From Nepenthes gracilis (Eukaryota > Streptophyta > Magnoliopsida > Caryophyllales > Nepenthaceae), in assembly GCA_033239525.1 (NCBI GenBank), contig BSYO01000022.1:10736923-10800922 (forward strand): DNA of 64,000 nt, read 5' to 3'. The first letter of the stretch is position 1; each line of letters starts with the position of its first letter. The position numbers and the translations under genes were made by a program. Under the pieces are notes generated by a model. The model worked only from the letters and a program-made list of their open reading frames with translations. It did no database searches and was not told where the DNA came from. This document shows positions 48,348-59,979 of this stretch, piece after piece.

Positions 48348-48740
48348 TATTAAAATATTAATTAATTATTTATCTAATTATAATAACACTTAAAATTTTA
48401 ATATTAATTTCTAATATTTTAACTTGTCAAATTTAATTTCATAATTATTTTTTAAAAATTTCTAAAATACTAATATTAATATAATTTAAATATATAATTA
48501 TTCACTTGATTAATTAAACCTATAATTTAATTAAGTGCATTAATTATTATGACTAAATTTAAGGGTCAAAATATCTAAGCTCAAATCATTAATTCAAATT
48601 AATAGTTTGAACATTTAAATCTAATCACAAGATTTAATACTCAAAATATTTACTAAAATAGTCAAATGATCATTAAAATTAATTAAATAATATATTTTAT
48701 AAAATTATAAACTCAAAAATATTCAAGATATTACATCCTC

Positions 48741-49250
48741 GTCCGAACTGTCCACATTAGGCACGGCTAAGAATTCCTACAGGCTCTTGGCATACTGCTC
48801 CGGAGATCCTACAGTTGCGTCCCTAGTCAACTGATCAATTTTTCAGTTTTCTGTTCTAGGTATGTGTTTGATCTTGAAACGTTTAAACGCGTGGATTTGA
48901 GCCTTCACCTTCGCCGGGTACTTTACGAGCTGAGAGTTTGATGCCTCGAAGACTCCTTGGATTTGATTGACCACGAGTTTCGAGTCGCTGTGTACGACCT
49001 GTGATTTGGCGGAGTATTCCTTTGCTAGATGAAGTTTTGCAAGAAGGGTTTCATATTCTGTCACGTTATTGGTAGCAAGAAATGCCAGCGTAATAGAGTA
49101 CTTGATTTCTGTTATGTCTTGAGTTCTAAGCATGACTCCAGCTCCGCTACCTGTTTGGGTGGATGATCCGTCTACATTTAGGATCCATGATGGAATGTCC
49201 GGTCATCCAAGCTCTTGGGGTTGTGCGGGTCTTCTAGAGTTAGGGTCACC
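48741..49250 (-). pseudogene. Tat archaeal-type RNase H remnant
   Basis: Minus-strand frame 48843-49133 includes TNNVTEYETLLAKLHLAKE, VVHSDSKLVVNQIQG and IKHIPRTEN. These match the second, archaeal-type RNase H found after the ordinary RNase H in Tat elements, with E in NVTEYE and D in SDSK among the expected catalytic acids. The GSS/GAG-containing start lies just upstream (about 49140-49210). A stop at 48842 follows, and the reading resumes with codons toward 48741, where the solo LTR target site lies. Confidence 0.8.
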
Positions 49251-49460
49251 GCCTCAACGATAAAGTCTACTAGAACCGGCCCTTAAGAGCCGGACATGGA
49301 CGGAACTCCACGTCGAACTCTCCTAGCTTTATAACCCACTTGACCAACCGCCCAGAGGTCTCCGGCTTCTATAGGATCAATTTCAAGGGTTGATCCATTA
49401 GAAGGACAATTCGGTGAGCTTGGAAGTAGGGCCTCAGCTTCTGCGCCGAATAGATGAGGG

Positions 49461-50958
49461 TTAGCGCGATCCTCTCCGCATGCAGTAGCGAGTCTCCACG
49501 TCTGTCAATACTCTACTCACGTAGTACACCGATCGCTGCATGCCCTCATGCTCTTTGATGAGCACTGAGCTGAACGCCATGTCCAATATGGCTACGTAGA
49601 GGTACAAGTCCTCACCCGCGAATGGTGAACTCAAGAGAGGTGGGCTAACAAGGTACACCTTTAGCTCTCTAAATGCTTCCTCACACTTATTCGTCCACCG
49701 GAATCTAGACTCTTTCGTTCCTCTAAGCGCTTTGAAGAAGGGCAAGTACTTTTCTGCAAACTTAGTTAGGAATCGCGATAGAGCTGCCAGTCGTCACGTG
49801 AGCTTTTAGGCTTATTTCACGATCTGTGGAAGGCTCATGTCAAAGATGGCTTTGATCTTCTCGGGTTTACTTCTATGCCGCGCTGGGACATTATGAAGCC
49901 CAAGAACTTTTTGGAGGTCACCCCTAACGCACATTTGGCGAGTTAAGCTTCATCCTATGAGATCGGAGTACCTGGAAGGTCTCCTCTAGATCGTGAACAT
50001 GGTCGTCGCCTACTCTACTCTTGACGAGCATGTCATCAACGCACACCTCCACGCTTCTTTCGATCTGGGCCTCGAACATCTTGTTCACAAGACGTTGGTA
50101 GGTTGCCCCGGCGTTCTTGAGGCCGAATGGCATAACCTTGTAGCAGTACATCCTCTGGTTGGTCATGAAAGAAGTGTGTTCATCATTGTCAGGATCCATC
50201 CTGATCTGGTTATAGCCTAAGTAGGCATTGATGAAACTCAGAAGTTCATGCCCAGACGTAGAATCCACCAATTGATCGATTCGAGGGAGCGAGAAGCTGT
50301 CTTTAATACAGGCTTTATTTACGTTGATAAAATCCACGCACATCCGCCACTTGCCATTACTTTTCTTCACGAGCATGATGTTGGATAGCCAGTACAGATA
50401 TTGAACCTCTATAATGAATCCGGCATCCAGCAGTCTCTTCACTTTTTTCCTTATTGCTATTAGCTTCTCGACGGAATGGTTCCTGTACTTTTTCCTGACA
50501 GGCTTGTGACTGGGATTGAGACCCAACTTGTGGACCATTAGTTCGGCCGGTATCCTAGGCATGTCGAAAAGGACCCACATGAACACGTTAGAGTTCTTCC
50601 GGAGGAAGCTAATGAGCTGATTGCGGTTGGCCATAGTGAGAGAGCCGCCAATATGGACACACTTCTCTGGCTCGGCAGGGTCTAGAGGGACCACTTCGGT
50701 TGCTTCTCCTACCTGAGCTTGTTGCAGCATGGTTTCATCACGGAGATCCAAGTCTCTGTTCATGCGATCCGACACCGCTGGAGCGACTTGGGACAAGTAG
50801 CACGTCCGCCCCATCACTTGGTCACTGAGTACCTCTCCCATGCCGTACGAGGTCAAAAACTTCATATTTAGATGAGGGATCGAAGTAACAGCCCTGAAGG
50901 ACGTGAGGAATGGTTTTACCCAGGATGGTGTTGTAGATAGGCGGCAGGTCGACGACAA
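49461..50958 (-). pseudogene. Tat reverse transcriptase and RNase H remnant
   Basis: The frame 49924-50958 (344 codons) carries the approach region (VPLDPAEPEKCVHIGGSL, then RNQLISFLRKNSNVFMW) and RT motifs KWRMCVDFINVNKACIKDSF, LPRIDQLVDSTSGHELLSF, YNQIRMDP and MPFGLKNAGATYQRLVNKMF. The catalytic box reads VCVDD rather than VYVDD; both aspartates remain. A further frame at 49461-49745 has the RNase H connection (FRELKVYLVSPPLLSSP) and VYYVSRVLTDVETRY. Frameshifts and stops separate the parts. Confidence 0.9.
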
Positions 50959-51025
50959 GAAACGTTAGCCCTCACGTCACAGTACGTGGGTAAGTTTTCA
51001 TCGTGATCTCTAACTGGATTTCTCC

Positions 51026-51373
51026 CTACACAGGCATGGGTTCATTGTCCAAACCGTACAGTGGGTTGTCGGCCGCTTTCATCTGGTTTCGTCTCAATCC
51101 AATCTTAAAGAAAGTATCAAGATATAGTAAATTTCGAGAGCTTCTATTATTAATAAAGACTCGTTTTAATTGGTAGTCAACCGTACTGTTCGAAACGAGG
51201 ACTAATACAATGAGGGGATCAGAATAGGAGAAGGTTACATAAGCCATATAGTTACTACTAAAACTAACGACATCACTCTTATCCTCTACCCTTGCTCTCT
51301 TGCTATCGAAAATCTGCTCGGGCTGCGGTCGCCTACTGCTCTTGGCCGACATAGTTAAGACCATGTTGATCAC
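51026..51373 (-). pseudogene. Tat protease remnant with mutated active site
   Basis: Minus-strand frame contains FSYSDPLIVLVLVSN, RVFINNRSSRNLLYLDTF and LYGLDNEPMPV. These align with the Tat retropepsin block whose active site normally reads DNGSS. Here it reads NNRSS, with the catalytic Asp replaced by Asn and the following Gly by Arg, so this protease is dead. Both substitutions are G-to-A-type on the coding strand, as expected from cytosine methylation decay. Confidence 0.8.
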
Positions 51374-51419
51374 GTCAGTGGTCGTACGATTCTTCGAAGG
51401 CTTGCTCGCCTCGCCTTAA

Positions 51420-52660
51420 AGGCTGGGGGAGGGAGCCCTTCCGAACCACGGTGGATCGTGCCTTCTATTTCCTATTGCAAGGTTTGACAGAGTGTAATGT
51501 CCCTAAAGTGTTGGCGGTATTTCGTCTAGTCTCCATGTCGAGCCCCATTTTAGCCACTTGAAGAACTTTTCGTCTTAGATCTGCATCAAGATGTTCGCGC
51601 GGGTATCATTCAAGGGAGTTAGGGACGTTGGCTCGTACTCCTTCCTGGATCCCGGTGAAGATCGCGGCAGTTTGCGACGCTTCTGGAAGCGGCTACTGTC
51701 GTCGTTCCTTTTTTTTCTGGTGGCTAGCTTAGGCCCTTCCGGAGGATGGTTCACGCGTTCAGGATACTTTGCCTCATTGGCCTCCTTCGCCGAGATGAAG
51801 GTTAGGGCGATGGCCTATCTTAAAGGCGAAAAGAGTGCGACAAGTGCTTGAAGAAGGACTAATACGAAAAGCTTTTTTGGAGAGCTCGCGTGCATCTTAG
51901 TGATAAAGTGGTTGAGTAATCGCTTTCGGCTTTTGTCCATCCTCTGGCGAAGGCGGACCAGGTGCCATGGCTGCTTATCTTCCCTAGTTATGTGAGCTCA
52001 CCAAAGGAGTTGATGGAGTTTGGCACGAGGTCATGGAACCAAGGCAGCGCGTCCCTCCTGAGAGTGAACATTGGCACATTACGGTCTTACTCGCCCTCAA
52101 GAGGGACAGGTGAGTCTCCAGTAGTTGAGGTGGTCCATCGAAACTTCGTCGCATCCCAACATAAATTTTAAACAAACAAGATGTCCATGGCAAGGGTGAT
52201 CTCCACGGTGGAATTTTCCTTGTGTAGGTGGTCATAGAAAATCCTCTAACGGGTCAAACTCGCTTCTCGGCCGCGTTGATTATTAACTTCGTGTGATGAA
52301 CCAAAAGGAGAGGCTTTCCTCGTGGGGCGGCCACGTGCCGCATGAATAGCGGTCCGCCTCCTTTCGGGCAAGGGAGTTACAGTGGGTTGCAACGCTATGG
52401 GCTCTCCTCTTGCTTGCTGGCTTGAGCGGCTTCTAGTATGAATGTAAGAGTATAAGGGCATTGGTGTGATGCAGCGTTGGAAGATGACGCCTTAAATGCT
52501 GGGGGAGCCCCCACTCATTACGTGCCCTAAGGGCCTAAAGTGTTACATGTCGCCCATTTCAGGGCGAAGGTGGCTGTGGCTGCGGGACCCGTCGGCACGG
52601 CTACCCATTGAGGTTGAAGGTGTGCGTGCATCCCTTGGCTTGAAGGTGTTGACCACCTTG
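51420..52660 (-). pseudogene. Tat gag remnant
   Basis: Broken minus-strand frames at about 51450-52250 contain DALPWFHDLVPNSINSFGEL, the AWF-x-LPP-x-SISSF-type capsid signature of plant gypsy gag, with further weak similarity on both sides. No continuous frame. The stretch 52250-52674, up to the 5' LTR, is presumed leader. A CTCACTTTTTACGCCAAGG stretch next to the LTR (minus) is a weak candidate primer-binding site. Confidence 0.6.
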
Positions 52661-52674
52661 GCGTAAAAAGTGAG

Positions 52675-53455
52675 TGTTGAAGGGAGATACTAGACTTTTT
52701 TGTCGTTCAAACCCCAAGTTTAGATTAAGGATTAGGGAGCCAGTTCCTCACCATCCGGAGGGTTTTGATCGATCCTTTTTCCATCGTATTAAGGAAAGGG
52801 AATTAACAAACTATAAGATCGGTGGGATTTCTCAAAAAATACTCCCAAGCGTGGAGCTTTTGGTGCAAAAAGGAGTGACGCTAGAGGTCCTTTCTATCGA
52901 GTGTGCGGTGGGAGTATATGAATGTAAGAGTATAAGAGTTGATGAGCGTTCGGTGGGAGGTCTAGCTTGAATCACCTTGTGGCGAAAGGCTGTGAAGGAA
53001 ACGGGCATCGAGAGTAGGGACTCAATGAGTGTTTGTCTCAAAGCCCAAGTTTAGATTAAGGATTCAGGATTTGATCGATCCTTTTTCCTGTAGAAGGAAA
53101 GGGAATCTATAAGCTTCAAGAAGTGGAGCTTTGGGCGTGAGAATCCTTTGTATAGGGATTCGCTCGGTGTGACCAACCGTGGTGATCGGTGGTTTACTTT
53201 CGCCTTGTTGGTGAGGAGACCATCTGCATTCGTCACGCTCGCCTACCTTTCGCGTGAGGATTGCTGGTTCAGGGCATTAACGAACTATAGAGTTTAATCA
53301 TTGATTTGCCTCTGACGCATTTCTTGATTTGCCACAAGGTTACTTTGAGTTCTTGGCCATGTGTTGGCGCTTTGAGTTGGGGCCATCTTGGATTGGGTGT
53401 TGCTTCTTGGATTGGGCCTCGTGAGTCATAGGCTTCACCGGTACTAGACCCAACA
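52675..53455 (-). repeat. 5' LTR of the Tat element
   Basis: Plus-strand TGTTGAAGGGAG ... CTAGACCCAACA, 781 bases, partner of 37518-38411. It has an internal duplication: CCAAGTTTAGATTAAGGATT and GATCGATCCTTTTTCC occur at about 52717-52782 and again at about 53045-53090. The 5' end adjoins TTTAT (53456-53460), the duplicated target site. Confidence 0.85.
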
Positions 53456-53460
53456 TTTAT

Positions 53461-54086
53461 AAATATGAGTCTAAACTTATTAAATAGGATGAATATAAAT
53501 TGAACTTAAAAATATAAATAAAATAGGTAAAAAAATATTAGTTAAATTGGTTAAATAAAATTTATTTTTCTTTTATATAATAGCTGATGTTACTGTTTTT
53601 TTTCCCCCTTAATCTGTGCAAGGTATTTTTCATGTATTATTTGAATAAAATAGGAGAAAAATAGGATAATACCATCTTAGAAATATTGTTCTTATTATTA
53701 TATAAAAATATGATAAGCTATTTGTTGAATTTTTTTATTTTTATTTTTTATTAGTTGAGCTTATATATATCATATGCTTATCATTTTTTTAGTATAATAA
53801 TAGTAAAATTATAGAGTGTATAATTATGTTCATATCTAAAATAAAATAATTAAAATATAATTTATTTTAAAAAGTCGGCCTGTTAGACTAAATTCTCACT
53901 ACGAAAATTAAAAAAAAATGAAAATGTATTTTATTCAAAATATCTTATTTTTTAAAATTAGTTAAAAAATAAATAATTTAATTATATATATTCTGATATT
54001 GCTCTATATAGAAACCCGAGAGAAAAAATGGGTTTTACTTGGATCCGTCTAAGATCCCAAGAGCTCGGGTTTTATTTAGCGCAGCG
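53461..54086. other. AT-rich upstream flank of the CRM gene
   Basis: No gene recognised. The final 80 bases become GC-richer and probably contain the leader of the CRM gene. A poorly defined TATATATTC lies at about 53985. Confidence 0.45.
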
Positions 54087-54119
54087 ATGACGCCGGGATG
54101 CAACGCTCGCCGGAGCTAA
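54087..54119 (+). promoter_or_regulatory. Short upstream ORF before the CRM gene
   Basis: ATG at 54087 opens a 10-codon frame ending in TAA at 54117-54119, 35 bases before the preferred start. A second ATG at 54098 is in frame with the main ORF and would add 19 residues (MQRSPELNSE...). If the transcript starts upstream of these, translation may be affected by leaky scanning. Confidence 0.4.
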
Positions 54120-54154
54120 ACAGCGAGTGCATCTCAGACCAAAGAGAACCGAAA

Positions 54155-57100
54155 ATGGCGTCGAGGCCCGTTTATTTCTCTCTCTTCAGACCACATAATC
54201 TCCGAAACTACTTCTTCAGCCCTTCCTGCTTCTTCCCTTTTGCGCGCAATTTTTCCCTTCTCCGTAAACGCAGGTACCCGTTCTCTCTCTCTTTCGATCT
54301 AGTGTTTTCATGGTGGTTGCTTCTTTAATCATAATCTTTCTTTGATGAGGGTAAAGATTCGATTTCTTTGTGTCGAAATGATGAGCATTAGCAATTAGAA
54401 TGGAAGGATTGAACAGAAAGAGGGCAATTCTTCTGGAGGGCGTTGAAATTCTAGTCACAGGTTTTAGTGTATTAAATCGGATTATATAAATGCCGATGCT
54501 TCTCTTCCCCTGAGACGATTGTAGTCGAGATATCTCGAAATGCTGATGATTAATTTGGTTGGGGCTTATCCTCTAGCTTTCTAATTTGCTTAATTGTGCT
54601 TCTACTACAACTATTTGGCTTACGAGTAGTATTGAGAGGATATCCTTTGATTACTTTTTGGATGCTCTTGATGATATTACGTATCGTTTATCTATCCACA
54701 CCTGCGCACAAAAATAGATTAATGGATTGATATCAGTCACTTAAGTTTTTCCTATGGAGGTTAAAGTATAGCTGCCAAAACATTTCTTTTGCCTTGTATT
54801 GTTGAGCTACAGCAGATTCGTATACAATGGCTTACTATATTTTTCATGTTATCTCTCTCTCTCTCTCTCTTGAGGTGGAGCTTTTGCATTCTAGCATCAC
54901 TTTTTATCTGTTAGGAAGAAACCAGCTTCTTTGGATAACCTAAAATGGCCATGATTAAGGGGATATCTCTGGCTTATGAAGTAAGTCCTGATTCTCGATC
55001 TTCCACCCAAAGGTTGTTTTCAAGCTAAGGTAAGGGAAGGTTTGGGGAAAAACCGAAAAAAGAAAAGTGAAGGTTTGCGATTACCATTGAAAGTTGATTG
55101 AAACTGAAGTAGAGTAGCTTAAATTCGTTAGTGGAAACAACTTTTTCTGTAACAGCTTTACATCAACCTCCCGTAAATCTTTATTCTGTGGAAGGCTAGA
55201 TTAGGGCTAGTATTGAAAGTGAATTGAGCAGGGACGATGAAGATTGCCCCCCCGGATTCTTATATGGCTGATGGCTACAGTAGACCAAGTCCCAAAGAGA
55301 TTCCTGTGCTCCTGCTTCCCCAGGATAGAGATTTGGTGTTTTTAAAGGCAAACAATAGAGATTGGAAGTTAAACCTACATTTAAAGCAAAAATTACTCCC
55401 TTTCCTTTCAAGCTTGATCCTGCCTTCAGGGCTTGTAAGGAGCTTCATAGGTGATTCTCACAACTATTAATATAAATATCAGCCGATATGAATTTTTATC
55501 AAGCCCCCAGCACTAATATTTTTCAATATCATTATAATATCACGATATATTTATGTCAACAACATATTCGATATTTGGCCGATCGATATATTGGCCGATA
55601 TAGCCCCGTCAGTTAAAAATTTTAAAAAAATCTTCCAATATATCTAATGCCGTAACGTATTGTCTGATATATTCAATACTAATATAATTGCAATTGATAT
55701 CAATACCGATATCGATATATTTATCCATGGTTGTAACCCTACCTTGAAATATTGCTGCCAACTAGGTTTCAAGTTTCAGATTCACAGTCTCTAATTCGGT
55801 TTTTAGTCTGAAGTCTCCATGAGATACTGTTTTCCCCATTGTTTTCAGCTGATGGCGTGCGGAGGCAGTATATGCTCATTGTCAACGATTTTGACATTGA
55901 GGATTCTCATGTCTACCATCCACACTTTGAGATCCTTGGTGGCTTCTCACTTGGTTTTCTAGGCAGTGTTGGTCGTTTTGTGTGTATTATCATGTCTTAT
56001 AAGGGGTGGATTTATATTCAGTTTGAGGGTTATTTGTTTATAGCAATGCTTCTTAGTTGTTTGGCATTTTGCCCTTCGAACAATGCACAAAACTGGTAAA
56101 TAAGATAGGTGTAAGCATTGGATGTTTAATTATTCCTGGTGCTACGTATTTAAGATTGCTTAAACTCATCTATAGAAAGAACCATTTTCATTATTAAAAA
56201 GACTGCAATTTGTAGTGTTAAATATATACAACTTTATCTCTTTACTACAAAGAAATGGTTTCTATATTCTAAATCCGTAACCTCCATCCTTTTCATCGTG
56301 AAAGGGGAAAAAGAAAAACAACATTTTTTTGTGTTGTTTTACGCACTACACTAAAATAATAAGATCTTGTGGGGACATTGCACTCTTACACAGCTATATT
56401 AATATTGGCATGATATATATAATTACATATGAAAGTACAAGAAAATCCAATAGAGAAGTCATTTTAAAAACAAATTAAACTGGTCTAAGATATTGGATTT
56501 GATGTGCAACAAAAGTTTTGGAATACATTTCAAACATTTTTATCGCGTCAACTGTTCATGAATGCCTTTTATCCTTTCTTTGGATGTTCTAATGTGATCA
56601 TCAGTTCATACCTCTCTTGATGCTCTGTTTTCACCATATTTATACTCAGTTTTTAGTGGATCAAGGTATTCATGTGGGTGCTTACCTTCTGTCACATATC
56701 TAGGCACTTGATGTTTTTAATTTGCTTGATGCCAAAGAGAGCTGTTATGGTCCTCCAAGTAGGAAGGCTCTCATATTCGCTCAATAGTTAAGATTAGAAG
56801 TTAATTGAATAAATAGTAGAGATTGAATAATCATTTAAAGTACTTGATACAATTTTCACTATTTATCTACCAGATTCTAATCCTAGTTGTTAAACAGATT
56901 TGGGAGCCTCATCACTGGAAGGACTAGGACTATAACATCACCTGATGCTGAAAGTTTAAGAGTTTACACAAGCAATGGGTATCTGCAGCATGTATATTCT
57001 TGCTGAGTCTTTATTTTGACTTGTCTTGAGATAAGAGCAACTATCATAAATCTGGGGAAACATCATGGCTTTTTTGACGTGTCTCACATGAAATTATCAA

Positions 57101-59979
57101 TTTAGTTAATATATAGCAAATTGTGTCCCCATTAGCCAAAAAAGAAATATTCGCATATCACATTGTGTCTGTAACTAGTATTGATGTGCATGCTTCTTAG
57201 TTTTGAGTCATTGTCATGGAATTGTCTCAGGCAGCAGAATTCCACTGTGTTATCAAGCTGCCATTTTTGTTTAGTTCAAAGTGAAGCTTGCCAATTATGT
57301 GGCAAACCTCATATAATAGCAGTACAAAAGCCTTAAATCTCATTAGGTGGGTTTGTTATACAAATCAGCTTTTACTATTTCACTCAATTTAATACACTAT
57401 CCTCTAAAAATAAAACCATAAATAACTTATATTTCCTCACAGCTATGAACCTAATAGTGTTTGAACCACATTAGACGTCATTCTCTCATCTTATCTTCTA
57501 TAAGAGTCACTTCTAAATATCTGTTGATATTGCCATTTCTTATTTTATCTTATAGTGTTATTCTACTAATCTGTTACTTTTTATACATACAGCAAACATC
57601 ATACTTAATTAAAACAACAGTTGGCTGTTACTGAACGCATTCTCATGGTATAATAGCTTTTCTGCTGTTCTGTCCAAGGTTTTTGTTTGCAGCCCTCATT
57701 TTGAGCTAGTCCATGGAAAAGAGGGTTTCACTTTCATGGGATGCCATTATATCCATTTTGATAAGCTTCTCAAGGAAGCCAAAGAAACTGTGGCAGAGCC
57801 ACCAGCAACGCACTCTGAAAGTAGCACAACTGTTGAGGGTGCCGGTATGAAGGCCAAGAGGAAAAAGCTAAAGGGAAAGAGGGCGGTTGTGAGGTGGCTG
57901 AAGTTATTTAGGTGGAAAAAGAAGAAAGAGTATCAAAGAATGACTGCAGAAGAAAAGATCCTATATAAGTTGAATAAGGTGAGACTCAATTCCTTCTTCC
58001 TGCTCCCCCACCCTCCAAATGCCTCGAGATTTCATTTTAGCATCCTAACATATAGCAATGAATTCTTAAATTTTACTGATGATGGTCTATTATATTGTCA
58101 TTTCACTCAATTTAATGTAATAATCTCTAACTGGGGTTCACATCTAGCACCATAACATGTCTGACAAAAAAGAGAGATGTATTTGTTTATCTTTTTTCCC
58201 TTTTTTTCCCTATAGATGAGGAAAGAACATTAAATGTGATTGAGACACTTAAAATGTAAGTTAAATAAAATATCTGTGTGAATTTGTTGTAGTTTGAGGA
58301 AAGAAATAAATAAATAGGTATTTAACACCCTAACATGCTTGAAGAAAGAGAGAGATGCATTTGTTCATCCATGTTTTTCCTCTTTTTTTCCAATGGAATA
58401 CAAGGTTAGGAAATAATGGCTAAAGTGATATGGACACTTAAAAGTATGACATATGAAGTATTTGTGTGATTTAATTATAAGTCAAATGAAGTATATTTAT
58501 AAGTTTGTTATGGTTAAAGAAAAGAAAAAAAAGATATACAGCTAAAAAAATTTTAAATAATATAATAAAAAATAATTTAAAATTTAATTATCATAAATTA
58601 AGTAAAATGGCAAAAATAAATTCATACAAACCAATGGACACTTGATTGTTGTGATGTGATTTTGAGTGAGCTTTAAAGATGCGAGTATACCTCTTCCTCT
58701 TCAGGCACGAAAGAAGGAAGAAAGACTCGTTGAAGCTTTGAAGAAGATAGAACCGAAAGACTCATCGGAAACGACTCACGATCCAGAGATATTGACGCCG
58801 GAAGAGCACTTTTACTTTCTGAAGATGGGGCTCAAGTGCAAGAACTATGTGCCCGTCGGACGGCGTGGGATCTACGGCGGCGTAATCCTCAATATGCATT
58901 TGCATTGGAAGAAACACCAAACTCTGAAGGTAATCGTGAAGACATTTTCGCCGGAGGAGGTGAAGGAGATTGCTGTCGAGCTAGCAAGATTGAGCGGAGG
59001 GATTGTTCTCGACATTCATGAAGAGAACACTGTTATTATGTACAGAGGAAAGAATTACTCTCAGCCGCCGACGGAGATTATGTCGCCTCGTATCACCCTT
59101 TCGAAGAAGAAGGTAATTTCTATCTTATATTATTTTTGTTGAGGGAAAAATTAGACATGATCGAAATCGGGTTCAGGCTATATGCCAGTCAATTTTAGAT
59201 AAAAATTTGATCATACACAACTCTGTCACAAGGAAAAACTCACCCCTTTGCTCAGTAGGTAAATGATAACATAGTATGACCACACAACATGGAATAAAAA
59301 ATGCAAGTCAATGGTGAAAACCCCTTTAAAAAGGAGCATAAACCACGAGAAGATCGAAGTTGAAACGGGTATGAGCTCACAATTCTCCTCAAGATGGGCC
59401 CGTAGTTGTCCTCTTAAAAAGGCTTCGCACACGCCACCGCACAATTTAAAATGATTTTGATTTGAATTTGTGCAGGCGCTCGATAAATCGAGATACCGGG
59501 ATGCTCTCCGAGCTGTTAGGAGATACATACCTAAACTTCATCAGGAACTGAATTTGCTACAAGCAGAAGCCCAAAGAAGCAACGAAGGCAGGGCACCTGA
59601 GCTTGTCGAAACCTCGGGCAACGGCGACTCTCGCAGCACTGTCTTGCCAGCAGAAACTTCGGCGGCGGACGATTCTTCTGGAGAACTCAGCACGGAATCG
59701 AACTCGGAAGATTTATCAGACATCTTCGAAACAGAATCAGAAACAGAGGCTGAGAAAGAAGAAGAAGGGACTCTTTACTTGGACGCATTTGAAAAATTCA
59801 AATCCGCAGAAGATATTCGGGAAGAAGATAACTTCGAGGAACAGCTGCGGCAGATTTCTTCGCAAGCGAAGAGAGCTGAATCGTCGGGGAAGGATTCGCG
59901 AGGACTTGAGCTGGATGACGTTGATCGATTATTTCTTCAGGCAGCTCAATTGTTGAAGAAGAGAAGACGAGAGCGATGA
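54155..59979 (+). CDS. CRM-domain RNA-binding protein, At3g25440 type (4 exons, 438 aa)
   Basis: CRM (CRS1/YhbY) proteins bind RNA and often assist intron splicing or ribosome maturation in organelles. Exons 54155-54273, 57693-57978, 58705-59112 and 59476-59979 join in frame (1317 nt) with GT/AG borders. Residues 1-40 (MASRPVYFSLFRPHNLRNYF...) are basic and hydrophobic, suiting an organelle transit peptide. A lysine-rich stretch follows (KAKRKKLKGKRAVVRWLKLFRWKKKKEY, exon 2). The CRM domain spans about residues 160-260: LTPEEHFYFLKMGLKCKNYV, GRRGIYGGVILNMHLHWKKH and MYRGKNYSQP. The C-terminal part has a coiled-coil-like stretch and long acidic tract (SDIFETESETEAEKEEE), ending KKRRRER. Order and sequence match Arabidopsis At3g25440 from memory, annotated as chloroplastic. 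Its RNA target is unknown to me. The 3.4-kb intron 1 contains a repeat. The alternative start at 54098 is possible. Confidence 0.9.
55470..55735. repeat. Dispersed AT-rich repeat in CRM intron 1
   Basis: Contains GATATTTGGCCGATCGATAT, ATTGGCCGATATAG, CAATACCGATATCGATATAT and ends ATTTATCCATGGTTG. These words recur in the repeats at about 7960-8430 and 24180-24400 and, at the end, near 60890-60925. Non-coding member of the fold-back-like family. Confidence 0.55.

Larger units (their letters stand above)
45296..48735 (-). mobile_element. Solo LTR (3.44 kb) nested in the Tat pol gene
   Basis: Plus-strand ends are TGTAATGATCTGAG and CAAGATATTACA, giving a terminal inverted repeat TGTAAT/ATTACA. 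Flanks are TCCTG (45291-45295) and TCCTC (48736-48740), four of five identical. On either side, the minus-strand Tat pol resumes in register (archaeal-type RNase H on the right, integrase on the left). Length and TGTAAYA-type ends fit Del/Tekay chromovirus LTRs. It contains a near-298-base tandem duplication, a CA-rich tract and a long (TTA)n run, but no genes. The other LTR and interior are absent. Confidence 0.85.
37518..53455 (-). mobile_element. Tat-lineage Ty3/gypsy retrotransposon (degenerate, with nested insertion)
   Basis: Bounded by LTRs at 37518-38411 (3') and 52675-53455 (5') and by a perfect five-base target-site duplication, TTTAT, at 37513-37517 and 53456-53460. Minus-strand order from the right: 5' LTR, gag traces, protease, reverse transcriptase, RNase H, second archaeal-type RNase H, integrase, tandem repeats, antisense open frames, 3' LTR. 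The extra archaeal-type RNase H and plus-strand reading frames between integrase and 3' LTR are hallmarks of the Tat lineage (Retand/RIRE2/Grande relatives). Total 15.9 kb, of which 3.44 kb is a nested solo LTR, leaving about 12.5 kb. Every domain has stops or key substitutions, so it is not autonomous. Confidence 0.92.

Noticed and set aside
48101..48393. Two overlapping open frames of 86-95 codons rich in Leu, Phe and Tyr
   Set aside because: Produced by the CT-rich tract and the (TTA)n microsatellite inside a solo LTR; low complexity, no domain.
58836..59021. Open frame inside the CRM exon 3
   Set aside because: Shadow frame of the real CRM coding exon, with no independent support.
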